From NCBI RefSeq assembly GCF_004011695.2, contig NC_082414.1:1550001-1614000 (forward strand): 64,000 nt of DNA, in the 5' to 3' direction. A program made the position numbers and the translations under genes. Source of the DNA: Ascochyta rabiei (Eukaryota > Ascomycota > Dothideomycetes > Pleosporales > Didymellaceae). Each line of letters begins with the position of its first letter. Within the stretch, counting starts at the first letter, position 1. Shown piece by piece: positions 55,783 through 64,000 of the stretch. The notes beneath the pieces were generated by a model. That model was not told where the DNA came from, ran no database searches, and saw only the letters and a program-made list of their open reading frames with translations.

Positions 55783-58611
55783 AAAGCGTGATGGTGAAGC
55801 ATCTGCTCCCCTTTGTTTTTCTTCGTCTCGATTTCGTCTTCTTTCTTGTTCTCTCCCTGTCTTGTAGTGCCAACGCCGCGCTATGCAACCACCACTCCAA
55901 CACATTGATACGAACATGAAGAACCACCACGCTTAGTGCGAAAACACGCTCGAGCCGCCTGGCACCGGCACGTTGAAAAGTAAATCCACGTACCCACACT
56001 CACGTCCACACAGCGCCCTCTGTCTGCGCTGGCGGGGCACTCACGGCACAAGGCACGCCGTGTGGATACCAGCGTGCGGCCGTGGTCTTGGATGCTCTGT
56101 GCAATAGGCACGGTGTTTGTGCGGCGAGTCATACAAAGTGCGCTGGGCAGTGGACAGGCAAAGCAGGGATGGGGTGATGTGTAGTTTGAAGTGGAGTGTG
56201 CGGCACTCTTTGTTCCGCAAGCCGTGTAGGGATTTCCGTGCTCGGCAGGGTGAGCTGCACAGCTGGAGAGAGGCGTGGGTGTGGTGGTTTGCGTGGCTCG
56301 TGTTGATCGCTGGGCTTGTCGTGGCCATGACGTGGGAAGGATGACGTCTCTGCAGCGTTCGCCGTGTCCCCTTTGCTATCAGCCAGCTCGCTTTCTCATG
56401 TGCCCAACGCATTCCTGTCCGTCTCGGTCGAGTAGACTCGATGCTCCGAGTGTCGTGGGCCCACAGGCTACGACATCACAGCGACAGTCTTCGTCACTCG
56501 TCCACCGGCTCACCATCCTGCCAGTGGTGCTGGCTGGGTGTGGACCGTGTGGGAGATGGGTGTGGGTACCGTCGTGGGTACCGTCGTGGGTACCGTCGTG
56601 GGTACTGAAGGACGGACGTAGGTCCGCTGCGCGCGTGGGGTCGCCAAGTGGTCTACCGAAAAGACGGGCAGGGCCGGTGGAGGATCGTGCCGTGGCTTGG
56701 GTGAAGGGCGGGGGATCTGGGGCACTAGAAGAGTGAGAATGTCCAACGCTTGCGTGGTTGTCCAGCTTCTCGTGTTTTGCCCTTGCTTTTCCGACAGTGA
56801 GCGCCTTGCAAGCCGCACGCCGCACTCGTTGGGCAGAAGCGCTGGCTCGACAACGAACGGACTGGCTCCCATGGCACATGGCACATGGCACATGCCACAC
56901 CGCCATGCTGCGTCTTACCCTTCTGGCTGGAGCTGCCGCGGACACGGCGCCGAGCAGCTGTCCCTAGACTACGGTAGTCTGCCACCGATGCTTCGGGTCC
57001 CGGGTTGTGTGACCTGTGTACCATGATCCATCTGCCCCTTACAGCCTCAGCTCGAGTGCATCACCATACTTCATCAGCTCACGGCACGCGTTGGCCTACA
57101 TCAGCGCCGGAGCCTGAGTGCGCAAAACAAGCCCCGTGAGCTGCCTGCAGTCTACCGCCCTCGCTGCTCCAACGGTTGGTCACAGACTTACCGTCTCTCC
57201 ACCGACGTGCGCCAACTTTACGCGAGGGTGGTGAAGGAGTCAGTGGACTCGATATCTCAAACTGACCTGGTAATGGAACAGCTGTCCGCTGGTGGATTGT
57301 GCGAGCAGAGCATTCCTGTCGGCTGCAGGTGGAGCGTGTAGGTGCCGCGCAGCCCCTTCACCGCACTCAACGAGGCCGACACTGGCATCGACACCGTGCG
57401 GACATGGTGGACGTGTTGAGAATCAGAAAAACGATACGGGAGGTGGTGAGCTGAGACTTGCACACAGCTCCAGCTCCAGCTCCAGCTCCAGCTCCAGCTC
57501 CAGCTCCAAGCCTTCGTTGCTGGGATGGCTTGTTGACTAAAAGCTAGGGTACCACGTTTGGGGCAGTTGCAACAGCGGACGTCAGCTCACCACGCTCACT
57601 TGCTTTCCCACCGCCGTCGATTGCCCCAAGGATCCCCCTTCCATGCCGCCTCCACTGCTGGATACTGCAGCCTACGCGCGGTCGCTGGGTGAAGGTTCGA
57701 ACTCGTCAGACATAGCACATACACTGCAACCAAGGCCCCACCCCCGACCGCTGGGTCCGCCCCTGTCCAAGCTACATTGCCCAGCCAGTCGACTCTGCTC
57801 ATCCTCCTCTTCAAGAGGCTGATGTCAGTGGGCTTGGAAAGCGCAGATGGGAGCCTCCTGACCACCGCGCACTATGCACCAACTCCCCACACAGCAACAC
57901 ACGGGACTTCTGCACCGCTTCTGTGCATCAGATGTAACTGACGACGATGCTCGAGCGGTCGTGTGAACGAGTACGGCCTAGGTCGGACTCGTCGAACATG
58001 GGAGGGGAGAGTGCAGGTTGTGGGACACCGCCAACACTGGCTGCTCGCTGCAGCTATCAACACGACCACCATGACTTCCACCTTCAGAGCAGCAAGGCCC
58101 ACGCCAGCCAGAGACCGATCGAACATGGACCACCACCGATTTCTCGCCATCTGGCACGAGACACAGCGATGGACAAGTCGTGTGCGAGAGGAGCCTTACA
58201 GCACTAGAAGCGTTGGGTTCAACATTGGACATCTTTCCTGGCTACATACCATACATGTCGCAAAACGCCAGACCCTGGACCCTCTTGTGAAGCAGGACTT
58301 TCTCGCTCCTGCATTCGCAGTCCTCGTGCTCCATCAACGTCCGCCGACACATGTGCATGCTCCATCCAACCATCGCGCGTAGCGCGCTATCTTCTTTGCG
58401 ATGCGCGAGAACATCTGGCGATGCTGGCCTTTTCCAAGGATCCAGCGCATGTTCCGAGATGGATGGTTCATAGGTTGGTATAGTCTCGTGCAGCTCACGC
58501 TCTAGGGTATCTGTCTCAAACGCCATGAAAATCGAACATTCGCCATCTCGTTTCGAAAGCTTGCCGGGTCCAAGGGGCGAGAGCGTGCAAAAGCAGAGTG
58601 CTGTTGTACTG

Positions 58612-59204
58612 TTACACATCCCGGATCGGGTCGTACGGGCGGGTCTCGCTTGGCGAATATTCCGAGCGCTGGGGGCTTGACGATGGCTGCGTGCTGCTGT
58701 CCGCCGACCGTGTCTGCACCTGCATCGCCGACCCGGACAGCGAGCCTTGCATTCCTTTCGTCATACTGCCTTCGGCTAAGCATCAATCGTCAGCCCAAAC
58801 CTCGAGTGAAATACGTACGTATGCTGATACGCAACGATGCGAATGTGCAAGTGGGGGCCATGGCACGTACTGTACTTGCGCTGGATGTCTCTCAACAGCT
58901 GCGAGACCCGCCACTTCAGGATGATCATTTCAACTGGCGGTATGCCTTCGGCCTGCAATCGACAGTTGATCCTTTCCAGCATCTGCTCCTTCTCATTTGC
59001 GGGTATCAGGATCCACCTTGCCCACTCCTCGTGTGCCTCGGCGAGCCGCTTCGCTTCGTCCTTGGTTATAAACTCGTCTCGTCAGTCCGGCGCATTGCGT
59101 CCACGCGACACCGTGCAACTCACATAGAATCGGTCCCATTGTTCCCTGTTGTGCCCCGCAGCAGCCCGGGCCTCGTTGACCGTTGCATTTATCCGTATAC
59201 TCAT
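58612..59204 (-). CDS. Unrecognised spliced gene (144 aa)
   Basis: Minus-strand exons 59204-59124, 59060-58871 and 58775-58612 give 144 residues. The first 90 are rich in charged and aromatic residues and clearly protein-like: 'MSIRINATVNEARAAAGHNR', 'YDEAKRLAEAHEEWARWILI', 'IPPVEMIILKWRVSQLLRDI'. They are predicted helical, without signal peptide. The last 54 residues are Ser/Gln/Pro-rich and end 'YDPIRDV'. Intron 1 (63 nt) ends in AAG; intron 2 (95 nt) has a 'ttag' acceptor and is less certain. I recognise no family, and it sits alone in a repeat-rich desert. The helical Trp-rich core argues against a chance frame. Confidence 0.55.
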
Positions 59205-62200
59205 GTTCGAACGAGTACCCCAGGTCGTTCCACACCGTTGGAAAGGAGGCTGTGAGATTCTGGAACCACGAGAAGCCTGCGGAGCAAGAGATTTTAGGGC
59301 ACAGCGGTCGACCCCCCGCTTCCGCCTAGTCTTGGCGGGATTTTGCTTTTGCAAAGAGCTGATGTGAGTGACAACGACGGTCTTCGCAGTGCTCGGGCCA
59401 AAGTTGATCGGAATCGGCGGTGGCTGAAATGCTTGTGCGTCGTGTCCGAGTGGTTGTCATTGGTAGGCCGGTTTGTGGTAAGAACGACAATCCCACGGCT
59501 TCATTGTTTTTCCAGTTTTCTTATGCGGGACGTTGCACCTCGTGTCATATTGCTCCGGTCATGAGCTCACCCATAGACTCGATACAGCTTCCAGATTTGA
59601 CTTTGAAGCAATGTCGCTTGTTCGACCGCTTCAGCACGGACACCGTCGTCTTCGGCATGGCTGCTTCCTTGACTGCACTGGATGATCAAGCTTGCTTCTA
59701 TGCTAGCGTCCGTCCGGGAACTGGCAGTTGTAGCACAAGTACAGAGTGGCTGTACTCATGTTCAGGCCTTTGCGACATTGCATTTGCTCGCGTGTCCGGC
59801 GAATGGCGACTTTTGCACAAGTGCCAGGAAGACGATTCACTCCAACACCGTTGATGCCGAGGACGGGGAATTCAACAAGCGTATCCGGTCACGGCCAAGT
59901 AGATCAGCCGCCTCACCGGGAGCTGGGCACACACAAACTGCCACCCCGGCCCGATCCTTCAACGTGCGGCAAGTCCAGGGAGCATCCTTGGGGCGCACCC
60001 GTGAAGCAGAAAGGCCTCCGCAGAAGCCGAAACGCAACCACGTCTTTGCTTTGCTCGAATGTCTTGGTTACTTTTGCAGACTCCAAACATGTGAGTCTAC
60101 CGTGCGAAACACGATGCATTCCTTGCTTTGTTTAGTGCGACATGCTGCATAAAACGCCGCCTACGTTCTACTTGCGGCGCAGTTGGCGGTAACACGTCGG
60201 CCTTACCATCCTATTTCCCAGTCTTTCCCGCGGGCCTCGCACGCTCGTTCTTGGGAAAACCCCAGCACCGTTGCTCCGCCATTGGTCATCCTCTTGCTGT
60301 GCCTCTTCGATCTGCGGTCTAAAAACAAACACTAGGCCCGTAGGCTCAAGCATAGCGCCCAGCAGCCAACCGTAATTGCTTTACAGTTTATAGGTAGGAC
60401 GCGCGATCGGAATGCAAGGTCGGAGGCTACGTGGATCTAGCTAGCAACCTGCATAATCAAGATTCTGTCGCACCGCATAAGGAAGGCGCACAGGAACATG
60501 CTTATGGCTGCATCATCCACACACCATCACCACATCGAGCCCACAACAGCAAAGCCTCAGCCTTGAACACTGACACGTTTCCTTTTCCATCTTTGGTCCA
60601 ACCATCGAAAGCTCGGGAAGCCATGCCTGTACGAGAGTGCGCATCGGGATCGCTGATGTCACACTATCGAGAGCTGAGAGCCAGCAGCAGTGTCACACCC
60701 CCAACTTAACGATTCAGCTCGCTGCATTCCACGCGCCTCCGATCCTGCAGCTTGTTGATCGTGGCCAGGCTGTGGGGTCGCAACACACCCACAACCCACA
60801 AACACGACTGGCGCAGCATCATGTTTCCACACGCCTCACTTGAACGCATGAGCCGGCGCCAAAAGAAGACCGGTGCTGCTGTCCCGCGACATTCGACAAT
60901 CCACACGTGACAAAGGACGCAAAAGTCATCATGCATGCTCAAACTAAAATTGCAAACGTACACCTCACCCGCTTTTCTACGCTCGCTCGACTCTTTACGT
61001 CCTCTCCCACTTCCAGGCCGTGGGTTCGAAACGAAAAAGCTACATCCAAGCTCGGTTGGCGCTCGCCGATCCCCGCTCCCAAAAGCAACAAGCGTTCGCC
61101 TGCTCATCAGCAGCCCCATCTGTTCCTTGGTCATTCGAGTGGGGAAGTGCTACCCGCAGCATGTTCCATGATGCATGGCTTCGCCGTTGCGGTCGTTGTG
61201 CATTCTGGTATCCTGCGCCCCCTTTGGCCCTGGAGTTCCATCAGTGAAATGAAACATCCACCCTGTCCTCGGTGCTCCGCGGACGCATGTTTGATGCCCA
61301 AGGAGGAATACATGGCGGACGGCGTTCGGATCTGAGGTTTGATCCTTCGTCGACTCATCTCTCCGAGGCGTAGTCCAGGGAACATCCTTTGTAAAAGGAG
61401 AAGGGGTAAGTCATGTTAGGCTTTGCTAGCGTGCAAGACCGCTATACGTCGGCTCCTTGATTGGATGCTGGTGACCTGAATCATGCCTGATAACCGTCAT
61501 CTGTTGAGAAATTCACATGCTCGAAACTGGAGGGTTTCTGCTTCTCAAGTGTAGGTACAGTGAACGTAGCATACCGAATTTTGGGCAAGGCGAAGTCAAC
61601 AACGTCCTGATATGTTTCTTAAACTGGACGTCAGGTGAGCTTGACTCTAAGCAGTTTGTTGGAACTCGTCAAACTCGTGGTTCCACCTTCTAACCCCGAT
61701 GAAGTAATCCCGCAATCCCAGATGATGAGTTCCGACACCCCTCGAGCAGCTCGCTGCATCGTCCTGGCACTGTGCGAACACCGCTGTGTAGGATTGTACA
61801 TACATAGCGTGGCACTCCATCGAGAACGTCGACCAGAGACTGCGATGATACAAAACATGCACCACCGCGCATAGCATCGCTACCTAGAGATAAGTTTACT
61901 AATGTCCCTCCCCCTCACAACGAGCACAGCTGCACTAGGACAAGCAGAACACCGATGCAGCCAACCCACCCACCGCTCTCTTGATCCCCAGCCCAGCAAG
62001 CGCTACACGCCCCACGTCGGGCTGCGACGAACAGCAAGACAGAATCGGCACTGCGCACGCCCTCACTCAGCCATTGGGCCTTGGCCCCAGCCACGTGCGA
62101 GGCCCGGACGGGGCCTCCCGGGACACAAAACACAGCTAGCTAGTGTGGATAGCCGGCTTTTGGGCTCCGAGCAGCCACCGTCGGTTTTCCCACGCGCGCA

Positions 62201-62480
62201 GGACGTCGAAGGAAAGCGGAGGACCTCACGGTGGACTTGGAAGATGGGTTGGAAGCGTTGCGAGCGTGTCGTGCGCACGGCTTGAGGCAGCTGTAGATGG
62301 GTAGACGAGCTGGCTTGGAAACACATCTGGAGCTCCTCGTGGTATCGACGGCCTTTCGTGCAGAGGGTTTCGAGGAGGAGGAGGAGGAGGGGGGGGGCTC
62401 GAGGAGTCGCGTGGGTTAAGGCGCAAGGCATAACTCTATCTCGTGCACAGTACACACGGCAATTTCACGCGCTCGAACCA
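59205..62480. other. 3.3-kb region without recognised genes
   Basis: Many open frames of 60-156 codons, none with family resemblance or consistent splice signals. Base make-up is normal until about 62480, where it becomes AT-rich. Confidence 0.45.
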
Positions 62481-64000
62481 TGCGACTGCGAAAGTCTACA
62501 CGTATGGAATAGCAAAGCAGTGCTGTAAGCGCATTAATCTTGTTCTTGTGCTTCTCCAACTATGTACCTACACAGACTATAAGTCTTACCTCTAATCTTG
62601 TCCTCTATATGTGTCTAAGCAGAAGAAACAACAAGTCTGCACAGACAAATGCACTACATCCCAAGTCTACAATTATAATTTAACACAGTATTAAACTACA
62701 GGATCTAGTTCTACGCGCTTAAACTATATAAATATAAAAGTCTATAACGTACTCCACAGGTAAGCGGATCAAACGGGTGAGCGGATCACTCTGCCAAGAC
62801 CACACCAAACCTCCACCTTACTACGCAATGCCTCAACAACAATATTAATCTACGCCCTTAAGAGAAGCTGTAATACAGCTTGCGCTCTAGGTAATTAAAT
62901 AAGACGTAATACTTACTATATAACGCGCTGCAGCTATATATAACATGCCTTATAGTATACTATACGCTTAATATATAGGATAACCTACACAAGCTAATTA
63001 TACACTAGTTTAACAGATTATAGACCAGACTAAGGAGGACGTAATTGCTAAGTATATCCTTAAGCTAGATATATAAGGATTTGCCCCTTAGCTGGCTGCT
63101 ATAGCTAATATAGCTAATTCTTTGCGTACTAAGCATAATATAGGCTATATTAGCATAAACTGGCCTAACATGTTTGTTAAGCGCCGCCCTAACCTTAAAG
63201 TAAGGTTTAATTGCAAGTACAACTACAAGAGAGCCCTCTGTAAGGATCTAGAGATTATTAGGGGCTAGTTTAGGCTTGTAGCAAACGTTAAAGCTAAGTA
63301 TAGTATCTAGGACAATAATATATATAACTTTAATAAGACAGGCTTTATAATAGGCTAGATATTAACAGGAGTAGTTATTACAGGCTTAGAGCATTAAGGA
63401 CAGCTAAAGGCAGTGTAGTAGGGTAACTGTAAGTAGACAACAGTTATATAGGGCATTAATGGCATAGGGTAGGCTATTCTACCCTTTATTATCTTTAAAG
63501 GCTGTAACCACCTCTCTGCCTGGTACAAAGAGGACAATCTGCCCTATAACTAGGTTATTAGAGTCTCTAAGAATAGATAGACTACTAACAAGCTTAGTCT
63601 AGACTAGTTAAAGCACTTTAATGCCTATATAAAGACGCGCACCTAAGGAGTACACTAGCTGCTCCTTATTAACAGCTATAAGAGCTACAACTCCCTTAAC
63701 TTCTAATAATACTGTAAGGAAGTAAAGATTGTTATACTATGTATGCCTCTACACTTATCTTACCTCTTATAACCACTAGATATAGGTTATTTTGCTCCTC
63801 TAAAGAAGGTATATAGGTGCTAAGCTAAGAATCTTATATATAACTATATTACTTATATTACTAAAACTAAGTTCCTACTATGCTTTATAGACGCCTATAA
63901 GGAGACATTTACTTCTAGCAATATCTAAGGAGGCTTCTAAGGCGCTAGAATAGTCCCCCTTAACCCAGAACGGGTTATAATAGGTCTTAATGTCCGCCTA
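62480..64000 (+). mobile_element. RIP-mutated pogo/Fot1-type transposase, incomplete at window end
   Basis: From about 62480 the sequence becomes strongly AT-rich. Reading from the 'atgcctcaacaaca' at 62828, a pogo-group transposase can be followed through many TAG/TAA stops: 'RAAAIYNMPYS', 'KYILKLDI*GFAP', 'NVKAKYSI*DNN', 'KTGFIIG', 'KGCNHLSAWYKE', 'NKLSLD*LKHFNAY', 'VKIVILCMPLHLSYLL*PLD', 'FIDAYKETFTSSNI*GGF', 'LNPERVI'. Stops fall where Trp or Gln is expected, as from C-to-T/G-to-A change on both strands. The shared leader 'ccaagaccacacc' before the ATG also occurs at 10003. The element continues past the window. Confidence 0.85.

Larger units (their letters stand above)
55223..58611. other. 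3.4-kb region without recognised genes
   Basis: Contains several simple repeats: 'gaagca/gaagta' hexamers (55308-55385), 'gccaga' units (55508-55530), GAAA repeats (about 55710-55745) followed by a CT run (55757-55780), 'gtgggtaccgtc' four times (56562-56610) and 'ctccag' seven times (57465-57510). No frame resembles a known family. The 3' end presumably includes the trailer of the minus-strand gene at 58612. Confidence 0.5.

Noticed and set aside
56379..56945. 188-codon minus-strand frame
   Set aside because: Driven by 'gtgggtaccgtc' and GC-rich repeats; residue make-up is repeat-like and no homologue is recognised.
57680..57710. tRNA T-arm-like 'ggttcgaac'
   Set aside because: Stem does not pair and no acceptor or anticodon arm lies upstream; the same holds for 'gggttcgaaac' near 61020.
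59563..59854. Plus-strand frame beginning MSSPID
   Set aside because: Some protein-like look, but no family, no splice partners and only 97 residues; not enough support.

Overview
The window is nuclear DNA of a filamentous ascomycete (Pezizomycotina; a dothideomycete is my best guess, at low confidence). The evidence is: many short introns (about 45-180 nt) with GT donors and CTAAC/CTGAC-like branch sites; fungal-only families (Zn-cluster factor, HET-domain protein, Chs4/Skt5, Chs5, Cbp4); a dispersed 5S rRNA gene of filamentous-ascomycete type; and transposon copies decayed by C-to-T/G-to-A change with TAG/TAA stops, the hallmark of repeat-induced point mutation (RIP). All gene models are spliced by eye from reading-frame continuity and splice signals.

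Layout. 1-3060: 3' end of a type-B carboxylesterase, then a mitochondrial-looking family III CoA-transferase. 3061-7356: gene-poor and AT-rich in places, with a decayed-looking 5S rRNA gene, a possible 84-aa gene, a minus-strand coding remnant and a 707-bp inverted-repeat element. 7357-13594: carotenoid/stilbene-cleaving oxygenase, truncated pogo/Fot1-type transposase, hot-dog thioesterase, and a 70-aa probably lipidated membrane protein. 14989-34427 is the dense core: Rab escort protein, Chs5, wax-synthase-like acyltransferase, HET protein, Chs4/Skt5, Cbp4, XPF/Rad1 nuclease, eIF1A, an unrecognised basic protein and an atypical SDR. 34428-40503: gene desert with a 14-bp minisatellite. 40504-55222: 2OG-Fe(II) dioxygenase, Zn-cluster transcription factor, HMP1-like DNA-binding protein, dienelactone hydrolase, App1-like phosphatidate phosphatase, SDR, LSM1. 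55223-62480: mostly empty apart from simple repeats and one unrecognised 144-aa spliced gene. 62480-64000: abrupt switch to AT-rich sequence holding a heavily RIP-mutated pogo/Fot1 transposase that runs off the window.

Most genes are unrelated housekeeping genes. The one functional pairing is Chs5 (17.2-18.6 kb) with Chs4/Skt5 (23.1-26.5 kb): in yeast, Chs5 is the exomer scaffold that exports chitin synthase Chs3, and Chs4 is the prenylated Chs3 activator. Both copies here carry long glutamine tracts. I found no convincing novel defence or biosynthetic system. The most noteworthy signals are the decayed 5S gene, the inverted-repeat element, the transposon fragment abutting the thioesterase, frequent AAG splice acceptors, the Chs4/Chs5 linkage, and several small unannotatable spliced genes.
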